Shown here one piece after another: positions 12,923 through 20,412 of a DNA stretch of 20,412 nt. This stretch comes from a virus: positions 1 to 20,412 of IMG/VR virus record IMGVR_UViG_3300020411_000902. The stretch is one strand, 5' to 3'. The position numbers and the translations under genes are program-made. Under the pieces are notes generated by a model, which saw only the letters and a program-made list of their open reading frames with translations, searched no databases and was not told where the DNA came from. Within the stretch, counting starts at the first letter, position 1. Every line of letters starts with the position of its first letter.

Positions 12923-13515
12923 CAGGCATCCCCCGAGACTTGAACTTGTTGATAATATAGTGCTCCAAGTTGAGCATTTGCAGCAGCTCCTTTACAGGAA
13001 ACTACTAAATCTGCTCTTGCTTCAGTATTGGATATTGTATTGGATTGTGTAAAGGCAGTTGCACCAGCACCAATTCCATAATCATTAGCAACTGTTATTT
13101 GTGTACTAGCAACATTAGCAGTAGTATCAATACTAGTAATAATCTTATTGGCAAATTCCCAATGCTTATCAGGAACACTGTTTGTTCTTACAGTAATAAG
13201 TTGTCCTACGTAGAATGGGCAACCAGTTCCTTCTGCAAAAGTAACAGTTGTATTTGTTCCACTAGTGGTTATTCCAGTGACTCTATTAGATGAAGGTCTT
13301 CCTGTATTGATATTTACAGTCTCTCCTCCTTTTATAAAAACACTACCTGCTGATGCAGCATTTGTAGAACCTATACCAACTGCTACAAGAGAATCAACAT
13401 TACTAGTTACTCTTAGAGTATCTGATTTGTGTTGTTCAAAAGAACCAGTGGTTACGGAACTACCATTGACTGCAACCGCCAAAGAAGCACCAGTACTGAC
13501 GGGATTAAATGCCAT
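12922..13515 (-). CDS. Beta-rich virion-type protein in the gp68 position, function unknown
   Basis: A 197-residue protein not recognised as any T4 product. It is rich in Ser, Thr, Val, Ala and Gly with few charged residues. It has alternating strand patterns (SLAVAVNGSSVTTGSFEQHK, DTLRVTSNVDSLVAVGIG, GTNTTVTFAEG, YVGQLITVRTN) and a short helical C-terminus (ANAQLGALYYQQV). This composition is typical of capsid decoration or fibre-like proteins. In T4 the slot between 67 and 21 is held by the core protein gp68, which is acidic/helical and unlike this one. It has its own exact late promoter and is translationally coupled to gp21, so a role in the head is likely but inferred. Confidence 0.83.
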   Translation of the reverse strand: MAFNPVSTGASLAVAVNGSSVTTGSFEQHKSDTLRVTSNVDSLVAVGIGSTNAASAGSVFIKGGETVNINTGRPSSNRVTGITTSGTNTTVTFAEGTGCPFYVGQLITVRTNSVPDKHWEFANKIITSIDTTANVASTQITVANDYGIGAGATAFTQSNTISNTEARADLVVSCKGAAANAQLGALYYQQVQVSGDA

Positions 13516-13547
13516 TATTTTAAATTACAATAGTCCTATACGTTAGT

Positions 13548-13555
13548 TATTTATT
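13548..13555 (-). promoter_or_regulatory. Late promoter AATAAATA before the 197-residue protein gene
   Basis: An exact ATAAATA core, 32 bases before the ATG at 13515, overlapping the stop codon of the gp67 gene. It would serve the 197-residue protein and gp21. Confidence 0.72.
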
Positions 13556-13808
13556 AATTTTCTACGCCCTGTTCTACAGGTTCTTCCTCAGTTTCAACCT
13601 CAGTTTCATTCTCAACTTCTAATTCAGATTCAACTTCTGTATCTACTTCGTCATCAATCTCCTCATCATTATCAAATAATTGTGCTGCAACTTCTGGTCT
13701 AATACCAGAAATTTTATCTGCACTCTTTGAATAAAGAAGATCTTTTATCTTGTCACTAATTTGTGAGGGTGATTCATCATTCACCATCAAATCCATTAAT
13801 TCTTCCAT
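13554..13808 (-). CDS. 67: gp67-like prohead core protein
   Basis: An 84-residue protein placed directly after the portal, as gene 67 is in T4 (80 residues). Shared traits are the N-terminus MEELMDLMVNDE (T4 MEGLIEAIKSND), a short helical first half (ISDKIKDLLYSKSADKI) and a very acidic C-terminal half with repeated ExEVE units (DDEVDTEVESELEVENETEV). In T4, gp67 is part of the inner core, affects head shape and is cleaved by gp21. The identification rests on position, length and composition as much as on sequence. Own late promoter upstream. Confidence 0.8.
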   Translation of the reverse strand: MEELMDLMVNDESPSQISDKIKDLLYSKSADKISGIRPEVAAQLFDNDEEIDDEVDTEVESELEVENETEVETEEEPVEQGVEN

Positions 13809-13842
13809 GTTTTAAAAAATCAATAATACAACGTTGTAGGGT

Positions 13843-13850
13843 TATTTATA
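13843..13850 (-). promoter_or_regulatory. Late promoter TATAAATA before gp67
   Basis: The full T4 consensus TATAAATA lies 34 bases before the gp67 ATG and overlaps the portal stop codon. The leader contains a perfect 12-bp palindrome, TACAACGTTGTA (13827-13838), close to the expected transcription start. Confidence 0.75.
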
Positions 13851-15513
13851 TCTCCCCACCCTTGGGAGGTTCAATTTTTTTCTCTTGTGGAGCAGGATCT
13901 ACAGGATTTGCACCCATATCTCCATTAATTTGAGGTGCTGCTGGATCTAAAGGCATTCCAGTTGCAGGATCAACAGGAGCATTTGGATCTGGAATTACAC
14001 CATCCTTAATTTCTTTTTCTATTTGTTCATCTTGCTCTATAATTTCTCCATCAGTTTGACGAAGAATATGTCTTCTTACATAATCAGCAGAGTAGTATTT
14101 ACCAACATATGGATCTGCTGCACCAGCAAGATTAAGTCTTTCTTGTAGAAGTTCAGCATCTTTAAGTTCAGCAAAATGATTATCATATAAGAAGTCATAT
14201 TGAATATGATCTTCCATTATATTCCAATCTTCTGGAGTAATTACATTCTTTAGAAGTAATTGTGTTTTTAGCATATCACTAAACAAGTGAGAAAATCTCT
14301 TTCTCATTCTACCCACAAACTTACTGAATTTTACTTCATCTCTTAAGATTTCAGAAGATCTTCCAAGATTAAATCCACCTTCTCCACCAATTCTAGTTTC
14401 AGGAACATTTAATGACTTGTATAATTTCTTCTGGAAGTAATTAATATCAGTAATTTCTCCAAGATTTTGACCACCAGGTAAAGTAGTAATTTCTGTTCCT
14501 CTACCACCTTCTCTTCTAGGAAGCCAGAAATCTTCCATCATACTCATAAATTTCTTATCATCACGCATCTCACCAGTATTAGCATCATAAACTAACTTAT
14601 TACGATACCTCATCATTACATCTCTGAGATATTGTTCTGCCTTAACTTTTGGTAGATTACCTACATCAATATAAAATATTCTTCTTTCAGGTGCTCTTGA
14701 TAATCTATAAATTACAAGACTATCCTCAATCATCATTAACTGATTGAGTGGTTTAATTGCTTTATGTAACCAAGAAAGAGTTGATCCCTTATTTCTATCT
14801 ACTAATCCAGAAGTGCAATAGGTGATAGAATCACGAGTCATCTTAATTCCCTTTGCAGGATTTCCCCCACTGGAAGTATAAGTAGGACCACTTTGATTTC
14901 CTTTAGGAGTATAAATGAAATATTCTTCTATTTCTGGGAAATTATATGCTGTTACATCTTCTCTTGCAAGCATTCCACCACTACCTGCATTTTTATCCTT
15001 TTTCATATGGCGGACAAAACGCATCTTAGCAGCATCAATATATCTTAATTCTTGTATACCTTCATGAGGTGCTTTTTGATCTATAACTTTATTATAATAG
15101 AGTCTTCCATCAATATACCAGTTTCTAAAAATTTCATGAGATTTTTTATCAAAATCTAATAACTCAAGTATAAAACTAAATTCTTCTCTTATCTTCTTCT
15201 TTATACCATCACTTGCATTTAAATTTGATAATTCTATTTGTACAGGACTATCATTTGTATCTGATACAATTGCTTCATTTACAATATCTTCAATGGCACT
15301 ATCACACTCTGGATATAAAGACATCTGACGATATCTTCTTAGTAAATCATTCTCTGTCTTATAAATTCCTTCAATATCTACATAACCGCCACCAAAAAAC
15401 CCAGAACTTACGTAGTGCTCCGATCCATCCTGATTGTTAGGAGGGACAGGAGATACCAGCCCTGGGGGTGTTTTTTCGGTATCTTCAATTGAGAATCCAA
15501 ATAATCTCGCCAT
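13846..15513 (-). CDS. 20: gp20 portal protein
   Basis: A 555-residue protein (T4 gp20 is 524) forming the dodecameric ring at the DNA-packaging vertex, on which the head is initiated and gp17 docks. Recognisable features are the N-terminal YRQMSLYPECDSAIEDIVNE block with following AIVSD. The central run LSWLHKAIKPLNQLMMIEDS, then YRLSRAPERRIFYIDVGNLP, is the signature of T4-type portals. DEVKFSKFVGRMRKRFS (clip/stem region) comes before LKNVITPEDW. The C-terminal 70 residues are Pro/Asp/Gly-rich and probably disordered. Preceded by an exact late promoter. Confidence 0.97.
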   Translation of the reverse strand: MARLFGFSIEDTEKTPPGLVSPVPPNNQDGSEHYVSSGFFGGGYVDIEGIYKTENDLLRRYRQMSLYPECDSAIEDIVNEAIVSDTNDSPVQIELSNLNASDGIKKKIREEFSFILELLDFDKKSHEIFRNWYIDGRLYYNKVIDQKAPHEGIQELRYIDAAKMRFVRHMKKDKNAGSGGMLAREDVTAYNFPEIEEYFIYTPKGNQSGPTYTSSGGNPAKGIKMTRDSITYCTSGLVDRNKGSTLSWLHKAIKPLNQLMMIEDSLVIYRLSRAPERRIFYIDVGNLPKVKAEQYLRDVMMRYRNKLVYDANTGEMRDDKKFMSMMEDFWLPRREGGRGTEITTLPGGQNLGEITDINYFQKKLYKSLNVPETRIGGEGGFNLGRSSEILRDEVKFSKFVGRMRKRFSHLFSDMLKTQLLLKNVITPEDWNIMEDHIQYDFLYDNHFAELKDAELLQERLNLAGAADPYVGKYYSADYVRRHILRQTDGEIIEQDEQIEKEIKDGVIPDPNAPVDPATGMPLDPAAPQINGDMGANPVDPAPQEKKIEPPKGGEI

Positions 15514-15542
15514 CGTATAACTTCTTTTATACTATTATAACC

Positions 15543-15550
15543 TATTTATC
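15543..15550 (-). promoter_or_regulatory. Late promoter GATAAATA before gp20
   Basis: An exact ATAAATA core, 29 bases before the portal ATG, overlapping the last bases of gp19. Confidence 0.7.
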
Positions 15551-16178
15551 AACTAATTAAAACCTCTCCACCAGAACCACTAGATTGTAGTGAATTACCA
15601 ATTGTGAAGTACTGAACTTTAAAGGTTACGTCAAACTGTTCTATTTCATCACTACTATCATAACTTAGTGCAATTTCACCAACTGTTGTTGGGAAAAGAT
15701 CATAGAACTTGTATGTTCTTAAGGTTGAAGACTCTCCTCCTTGATTTCCATCAGAGAAAGCTGTAGCACCTCTACCTAATTGTTGAACATAAGCATCAGT
15801 CATGTAAGAAGATGGATTAGTAACACCAGTTGCATCATCCAACTTACTCATAACATTTGCCCACTGCTCAAATGCAGTTCTTAGTTTAAAGTCCTCATCA
15901 TTGATAACTGATACTGTCCAGTCATCAAATGTTCTGTCTCCAGCAACTTTTAAGATTCTTCCTCTAAAAGGAATGTCAATACTACCTATATTTGAAGCAG
16001 GTAGATTTGCTGACTTACATAAAAATTTAAAGATGCCATTCTCAGCATCATCACCAGGTCCCCATGCTCCAGAAATGGAAGATGGGAAAGTAGGAATTGA
16101 TACTTCAAAGAGATTGGCTCTAGCAGCACCACCTGCTAGTTTTGCTTTAAATTGTGAGAGTGTCCTTGTTTCAGCCAT
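15549..16178 (-). CDS. 19: gp19 tail tube protein
   Basis: A 209-residue protein (T4 gp19 is 163) that stacks as hexamers to make the inner tail tube. Direct matches to T4 are ARANLFEVSI (T4 ARPNLFQVEI), FLCKSANLPA (FQCKATALPA), KVAGDRTFDDWTVSVINDED (NVAGDRTFDDWTVTVMNDEA), DLFPTTVGEIALSYDSSDEI (GLWPTNVGELQLDWDSNNEI) and the closing FDVTFKVQYF. The extra length comes from a loop between residues 30 and 50 and one near 115-145. A strong AAGGAGG ribosome binding site 9-10 bases upstream of the ATG fits the high copy number. It follows gp18 by 36 bases. Confidence 0.97.
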   Translation of the reverse strand: MAETRTLSQFKAKLAGGAARANLFEVSIPTFPSSISGAWGPGDDAENGIFKFLCKSANLPASNIGSIDIPFRGRILKVAGDRTFDDWTVSVINDEDFKLRTAFEQWANVMSKLDDATGVTNPSSYMTDAYVQQLGRGATAFSDGNQGGESSTLRTYKFYDLFPTTVGEIALSYDSSDEIEQFDVTFKVQYFTIGNSLQSSGSGGEVLIS

Positions 16179-16199
16179 TGTTTTTGATCCTCCTTATGT

Positions 16200-16207
16200 T
16201 ATTTAAT
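16200..16207 (-). promoter_or_regulatory. Imperfect late promoter before gp19
   Basis: ATTAAATA differs from the late core at one position and lies 21 bases before the gp19 ATG, in the gp18-gp19 gap. It could add transcripts for the abundant tube protein. Confidence 0.4.
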
Positions 16208-16214
16208 ATAATGG

Positions 16215-18425
16215 TTAAACAGTTCCTACAATTTCTTCAAATGCAACACCAGTTCTGGTGGCAACGAAGGTTAGAGTGACATAGTTGATAGACTTGGCAG
16301 GCTTCAAGTAAATATCAGCTCTAAATTCATTATTATCAATAACATCAGGGGTGTTATTTGTTTCATCACAAACAACTAGGAAGTCATATAAACCTCTCTT
16401 AGCTTGTACATCCCTTAGATATGGTTCAACAATATTAACAAAGTTTGATCTTGTGTTAACATCATTAAGTTCAAAGAGTTGAGCATTTGCTGCACCCTCA
16501 AGTGCTTGCTCTACTGTAAGGAATAGTCTTCTAACATTAATTCTATCAAATGCAGATGCATAACCCAGAGCAGTCTTATCACCAAAGAGTAGAATTCCCT
16601 GACCCTTTTGGTTAATAATTGGGTTAATCCTTGAAGAATAAAGAAGATCTCTTTGATCCTTATTAGGAGTATATGCTAACTTAACAGCATTGTTAAGTAT
16701 ACCTCTTTGCTGACCAGCAGGTGAGAACCAAGGATATGCATTGATTCCTGTTCTTACCATCAATCCAGCAATATCTCCATTACATGGTATCCAACGGAAC
16801 TCATTGTTAAATCTATCATACATGTACTTGTATCCACTATCAAATACACCATAAGAAGATGAGGAAAGTGGACTGAAGAATTTCAGTAGATTATTGGTCT
16901 GTGTTGTTGTGTTAGTAACATTAACAACATTTGCTCTATGAGGAGAAATACAAGCAACACAATCCTTTCTACTACCAGCAATTGATAGAAGATTATTTGC
17001 TTTTGCTTGAGTTTCACTCTCCTTAGTGCAACCTGGTCCCATGATTAGGAAGTCAACTGCAACATCATCTTTATTAGAGAACTTATCATAAGCATTGATT
17101 AAGTCTCCTAGATCTGCACTCATTCCTTGAGTAGCACTATAGTTGACTCCACCACCCAGTGAGTAAGTGTTGTTTCCTAGACTACTAAAGTTAACTCCTT
17201 GTGCGTCTAATCCCCAAAGACCATCAGCAGTTGTTACCTTAGTATAACTTGCTGAGAATCCATTTGCTTTAGGTGAAGTTAACCAATAAGCATCAGCACC
17301 TTGTGATGGGTTATATCCAGCATATATTTGAGATGAATTATCTACAAGGTAATCCTTATAGTAAGTCTTCTTACCAGATTCACCATCTGCAGATGCATCC
17401 TTTGCTTTAGAAAGGAATGTATGCTTCTCAAGAATATTTCCTTGAATTCCTGTAATTGAACCAGTATCATCTACAATGACTATATGCATTGTATCATTTT
17501 TACCTTGTCTCTCTGAGACATAATTACTTGTCTTAGGCTTACCAGCAATTGCTTTCCAGTAAACTGTTGAGTTTGTTAACCCTAGAGTCTGTTGATCATA
17601 CCAGTCAACTGCAGTTTGAGTTGCATAGTCTACTCCAGTAGCACCTCCACCACCAGTATTAATACCAGAGTTGTTAACAAAGAAGACTTTATTAGTACTT
17701 GATACAGAGAATGATTTACCAGGATCACTTTCTGCATATGTTATAGCAGTTTCTGTTCCAGCATATGAGACTTGTGAAGTAATCTTAACATCAAATGTAC
17801 TTCTACTATCTGTTGAATCAGTTGATACACCAGTAATAATTCCTTTTATGAAACCTTTGAAAGATGCTGTTGTTCCAACACCAACAGAAACAGTATCATC
17901 TATTGATTGTGTAACACCATATCCTATTACTATACCAGCACTATTTGGATCATCTGTAGTAATACCAATGGTTTGGTCTGCTAAATCATCTATTGTACAG
18001 ATCTTCATTGAGTCTGCCCAATTACCTGGGTTCTTAGCAGAATATGTAAAGTCTGTAGCAGTAGCATGATTACCTTCGTAATCGTCCTTATTGTAAATCT
18101 GCAAAGCAGTAGTAGATGCAATACCAACACCAGCATTGGCATTATTCAAGTTAGTATTACTAGCTCTAACTACCTTAAGTACTCCTCCGTATGATAGGAA
18201 GGATGAAGCAGCCATCCAATACTCATATTGTCTATCAGATGAAAGTGGCTTACCAAATGTATCGATAAATTGTTGTGAAGTCTGAATATCTACAACTTCA
18301 TCAACAGGACCAATTTTGAATGGACCTGCAATAGCACCAATGTTATCTAATACATTCTCGGCTCTTCCGACTGTAAGATCAACTTCCCTGATTAATACAC
18401 CAGGAGATAATTGAGGAGTCGCCAT
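16215..18425 (-). CDS. 18: gp18 contractile tail sheath protein
   Basis: A 736-residue sheath subunit (T4 gp18 is 659) that contracts to drive the tube through the cell envelope. N-terminal LSPGVLIREVDLTV (T4 LLSPGIELKE) and FIDTFGKP...YWMAASSFLSYGGVLKVVRA (T4 VNTFGQP...YFMSAMNFLQYGNDLRVVRA) identify it. The conserved C-terminal domain has RWIPCNGDIAGLMVRT, the PWFSPAGQQRGIL element and LAYTPNKDQRDLLY, then INPIINQKGQGILLFGDKTA near residue 600. The variable middle (about 150-420) is Ser/Thr/Gly-rich and accounts for the extra length, matching the protruding domains in T4. An exact late promoter precedes it. Confidence 0.97.
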   Translation of the reverse strand: MATPQLSPGVLIREVDLTVGRAENVLDNIGAIAGPFKIGPVDEVVDIQTSQQFIDTFGKPLSSDRQYEYWMAASSFLSYGGVLKVVRASNTNLNNANAGVGIASTTALQIYNKDDYEGNHATATDFTYSAKNPGNWADSMKICTIDDLADQTIGITTDDPNSAGIVIGYGVTQSIDDTVSVGVGTTASFKGFIKGIITGVSTDSTDSRSTFDVKITSQVSYAGTETAITYAESDPGKSFSVSSTNKVFFVNNSGINTGGGGATGVDYATQTAVDWYDQQTLGLTNSTVYWKAIAGKPKTSNYVSERQGKNDTMHIVIVDDTGSITGIQGNILEKHTFLSKAKDASADGESGKKTYYKDYLVDNSSQIYAGYNPSQGADAYWLTSPKANGFSASYTKVTTADGLWGLDAQGVNFSSLGNNTYSLGGGVNYSATQGMSADLGDLINAYDKFSNKDDVAVDFLIMGPGCTKESETQAKANNLLSIAGSRKDCVACISPHRANVVNVTNTTTQTNNLLKFFSPLSSSSYGVFDSGYKYMYDRFNNEFRWIPCNGDIAGLMVRTGINAYPWFSPAGQQRGILNNAVKLAYTPNKDQRDLLYSSRINPIINQKGQGILLFGDKTALGYASAFDRINVRRLFLTVEQALEGAANAQLFELNDVNTRSNFVNIVEPYLRDVQAKRGLYDFLVVCDETNNTPDVIDNNEFRADIYLKPAKSINYVTLTFVATRTGVAFEEIVGTV

Positions 18426-18460
18426 GTTTTTGTCTCCGAAAGTCTCAGTTTATCTGAAAA

Positions 18461-18468
18461 TATTTATT
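18461..18468 (-). promoter_or_regulatory. Late promoter AATAAATA before gp18
   Basis: An exact ATAAATA core 35 bases before the gp18 ATG, in an 81-base gap that contains no gene. I see no clear terminator in this gap. Confidence 0.72.
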
Positions 18469-18506
18469 GTTTTCGATGTTTTCAGAGGGGAAGCTTCGCA
18501 CGAACA

Positions 18507-18740
18507 TTACCAATCAGGATATGACCAGTCTGCAAAAGTTTTATGTTTCTTTCTATTCTCTACTACTCTTCTTACTGTACATATCTTACATTCATAAGAA
18601 TAAGCAGATGGTAAAGTTCCTCTTTCTTTTCTAGTTAAATAAAAATCACTTACTAAGTCCTTTACTTCTCCACAAATTCTACACTTCCTTTCAGAGAATA
18701 ATAAATGACTTAGTTTAATTTGTTCATCTATTAAATCCAT
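18507..18740 (-). CDS. Small zinc-finger protein (two CxxC pairs)
   Basis: A 77-residue protein with two Cys pairs, CRIC at 20-23 and CKIC at 51-54. They are spaced by 27 residues including an LVSDFYLTRK segment, a basic RKERG turn and Tyr-rich YSYE before the second pair. This is the zinc-ribbon pattern often found at the N-terminus of phage HNH nucleases, but no HNH His/Asn motif follows. The C-terminal tail is basic (VRRVVENRKKHK) and then ends with WSYPDW. It may bind nucleic acid or act as an adaptor; it could be a remnant of an HNH enzyme. Its ATG overlaps the stop of the previous gene (TAATG). Confidence 0.78.
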   Translation of the reverse strand: MDLIDEQIKLSHLLFSERKCRICGEVKDLVSDFYLTRKERGTLPSAYSYECKICTVRRVVENRKKHKTFADWSYPDW

Positions 18741-18931
18741 TACTTCTCAGCAGCATAAAGTGCAAATGTAGAAGTAGTTATAACAGTCATCATGTTGGCA
18801 ATATGTTGCTTTACATCTGAATCACATGTCTTACCAGGTAAAAAGCAACCAAATATAGTTGCTCCTACTATTCCTAACTGGAATAAGATTACAATCCTTA
18901 TAAGATTAATAACTTGTTTCTTAGTTTTCAT
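18740..18931 (-). CDS. Small two-helix membrane protein
   Basis: A 63-residue protein with two hydrophobic helices at about residues 9-29 (LIRIVILFQLGIVGATIFGCF) and 46-60 (NMMTVITTSTFALYA). A short loop with two Cys (Cys28, Cys36) and acidic residues separates them. The N-terminus is basic (MKTKK), which by the positive-inside rule puts both ends in the cytoplasm. Size and topology would suit a small holin or membrane accessory protein, but nothing specific proves lysis. It sits in a chain of coupled genes between terminase and tail sheath. Confidence 0.75.
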   Translation of the reverse strand: MKTKKQVINLIRIVILFQLGIVGATIFGCFLPGKTCDSDVKQHIANMMTVITTSTFALYAAEK

Positions 18932-18934
18932 TGA

Positions 18935-19291
18935 TTACATAGTCTTTAACCATGTTTCAAAATTTACCACTCTAATCCAAACCCAATCCCAAACTACCAT
19001 AAACCATCCATTTATATAAATGCCAGCTAAATCAATCTGTTTGAATATTGGTGTAACTCTATAATCAAACTCTGCTTGTGGTCCGTGTCCCCATTTGATT
19101 TCTTCATTACAAAACTGTGAAGTAACTGCACCTTGTTTTACTAACTTTGCACACAATTCTCTTTTCTCAAACATTTCATACTGTCTGTCTCTCCATCCAG
19201 TATAAACACCAGAAACATTACTGAATACAATTAAAGGTACTGCAAATGCAACTGTAAAATTAACATATGCTTTTTTTAATTTCTGTAACAT
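18935..19291 (-). CDS. Membrane protein of 118 residues downstream of terminase
   Basis: Start chosen at the ATG at 19291, whose A is the last base of the gp17 stop (TAATG), rather than an in-frame GTG at 19306. A GGGAG element 8 bases upstream serves as ribosome binding site. The product has an N-terminal hydrophobic helix at 12-31 (FTVAFAVPLIVFSNVSGVYT) and a second Trp-rich one at about 85-108 (GIYINGWFMVVWDWVWIRVV). Between them is a polar segment with two Cys (CAKLVKQGAVTSQFC) that may form a disulfide if periplasmic. No family recognised. Tight coupling to gp17 suggests late expression. Confidence 0.78.
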   Translation of the reverse strand: MLQKLKKAYVNFTVAFAVPLIVFSNVSGVYTGWRDRQYEMFEKRELCAKLVKQGAVTSQFCNEEIKWGHGPQAEFDYRVTPIFKQIDLAGIYINGWFMVVWDWVWIRVVNFETWLKTM

Positions 19292-20412
19292 TACATATAC
19301 TCCCACATATAACTCATATCTACTCCACCACCTTTATCTCCATATTCATCAGTAAACCATCTAGTACCATCATCATCTACAAAAGTATTCTCACCATCTA
19401 ATCCATCACTCATAAAACCAAATGGAGCCATATCTTGTTCTATTTGATTCTTTTGTTCATCATATAATCTCTTTCTAACATCTTGATCTGTTAATTCTTT
19501 AAAGTAATCCTGTGCAACTAACCAAGCATATATTACAAGACACATTGCAAGGTCATCATTACATCCTTCTTCTGCCTCAAACGAATTATGTTTTTGGATA
19601 AAAGTAGTTAACTCACTTAATATTTCATAATCATTGAATATTAATTTATCTGATTCAATAATAGTCTTTAAGTTAAGAGCACCTACCTTTTTCACAGTCT
19701 TAGACATTTTTACTCCAAGTTGTGTTTTCTTTCCAGAGAAACCCTGTCCTACAACTTGACCTGCTCTACCTCTCATAGAACATTGAAGTAAATTAGTATA
19801 TTCCATATCATAATTTAATATAGATGCTACTTGGTCTCCAACATCATTCACTTCACATAATACAAATGCATTATTATATTTCTTTCCTATCTCTTGTATA
19901 ACACTTGGGAATAACATTGGTTTAATTTCATTATTCCTATATTTTCCTACCACTTTGTGAGGAAACTTTGTAATGTCAATAATTACAAATGCTGAATAAT
20001 CTTTAGAAACTCCTCTAGCAACGTCTACAGTAATAGCATAATCATGCTTTGATACTGGTTCTTCATATATGTCCAGACCAGCATTTCTTTGTATAGGTTG
20101 TTCATATATTAAACTCCTTAATTTACTAGGAGCAATAAGAGTATCAACTGATCCTAAGAATTCACATTCAAACTCAATTTTAAACTGTTGCTCTGAAGTG
20201 TTTGCAATAGTTTGCTTTTTCCATTTCTCATCTCTACCAGGAACTTCAGTCCAATGAACATCAGTTGGAATATACTCATTCTTTTGCCTTTCAGCATCAT
20301 GCCACAAACGGTAGAAGTGATTCATACCATGAGGAGTTGAAACTATTATTACTTTTGTGCTTTTACCAGAAGTAATAGTAGGATAAACAGAACTAAAGAA
20401 GTCATCAGCGAT
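19291..20412 (-). CDS. 17: gp17 terminase large subunit, 3' part (5' end outside the window)
   Basis: The frame is open to the right edge, giving the last 373 residues of a protein that is 610 residues in T4. The part seen starts at the end of the ATPase domain, IADDFFSSVYPTITSGKSTK then VIIVSTPHGMNHFYRLW, which contains the STP coupling motif. The RNase H-like nuclease domain that cuts the genome concatemer follows. Its three acidic residues are in TVDVARG (first Asp), VLCEVNDVG (Glu) and GCNDDLAMCLVIYAW (last Asp). An extra acidic, Gly-rich C-terminal tail (DDDGTRWFTDEYGDKGGG) may contact the portal. The missing N-terminal half should hold the Walker A/B ATPase. Confidence 0.96.
   Translation of the reverse strand: MADDFFSSVYPTITSGKSTKVIIVSTPHGMNHFYRLWHDAERQKNEYIPTDVHWTEVPGRDEKWKKQTIANTSEQQFKIEFECEFLGSVDTLIAPSKLRSLIYEQPIQRNAGLDIYEEPVSKHDYAITVDVARGVSKDYSAFVIIDITKFPHKVVGKYRNNEIKPMLFPSVIQEIGKKYNNAFVLCEVNDVGDQVASILNYDMEYTNLLQCSMRGRAGQVVGQGFSGKKTQLGVKMSKTVKKVGALNLKTIIESDKLIFNDYEILSELTTFIQKHNSFEAEEGCNDDLAMCLVIYAWLVAQDYFKELTDQDVRKRLYDEQKNQIEQDMAPFGFMSDGLDGENTFVDDDGTRWFTDEYGDKGGGVDMSYMWEYM

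Noticed and set aside
12345-13546. Several plus-strand reading frames (12345-12713, 12756-13052, 13045-13293, 13265-13546)
   Set aside because: All lie opposite gp21 and the 197-residue protein gene, overlap each other, and show no family features.
15213-18069. Plus-strand frames at 15213-15440, 15901-16206 and 17671-18069
   Set aside because: Antisense to portal, tail tube and sheath, whose identities are certain; compositions look like mirrored codon bias.
18792-20257. Plus-strand frames at 18792-19019 and 20069-20257
   Set aside because: Opposite well-supported coupled genes and terminase; no start signals. The same holds for 6436-6636 opposite uvsW/uvsY.

Overview
The window is part of the genome of a T4-like marine myovirus, most likely a cyanophage infecting Prochlorococcus or Synechococcus. 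Gene content and order match the T4 superfamily structural and recombination modules: 17, 18, 19, 20, 67, 21, 22, 23, then uvsY, uvsW, 55, 47, 46. The cyanobacterial link comes from three small proteins that resemble families otherwise typical of cyanobacteria and plastids: DUF3110, DUF2997 and DUF1257 (Ycf35-like). The DNA is visibly AT-rich. Every gene I accept lies on the minus strand, so transcription runs from high to low coordinates.

Layout in transcription order. (1) 20412-18507: the 3' part of the terminase large subunit (gp17), then two small membrane proteins and a zinc-finger protein, chained by TAATG overlaps or very short gaps. (2) 18425-9626: tail sheath gp18, tail tube gp19, portal gp20, core protein gp67, a beta-rich 197-residue protein, protease gp21, scaffold gp22 and major capsid gp23, closed by a strong intrinsic terminator. 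(3) 9537-7557: a compact accessory island of nine small genes. Two have capsid-targeting-like N-termini, one is a membrane protein, two form a DUF2997-DUF1257 pair and the rest are unrecognised. (4) 7548-6985: a tail-tube-fold structural protein. (5) 6981-1062: uvsY, uvsW, an Sm-like protein, late sigma factor gp55, and gp47/gp46 with a DUF3110 gene between them. (6) 1039-1: an unlisted 43-residue very basic gene, a stand-alone class II aminoacyl-tRNA synthetase-like core, and a truncated tRNA with a long variable arm and an apparent GUU (Asn) anticodon.

Regulation can be read directly. Eight exact copies of the T4-type late promoter core (N)ATAAATA lie 17-36 bases before the starts of gp18, gp20, gp67, the 197-residue protein, gp22, the first two island genes and the synthetase-like gene. 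The one further exact copy I noticed is inside uvsW. The recombination and replication genes lack a well-placed copy. gp55, the sigma factor expected to read these sites, instead has a near-consensus sigma-70 promoter (TTGTCA, 17 bases, TATAAT). Two intrinsic terminators, after gp23 and at the end of the 43-residue gene, are each followed at once by a late promoter and so mark transcription-unit boundaries.

No gene-free stretch exceeds about 100 bases. Coding starts were moved from the longest reading frame where an overlapping stop/start pair or ribosome binding site favoured a downstream ATG. Identities rest on recognising protein sequence and gene order by eye; no database search was run.
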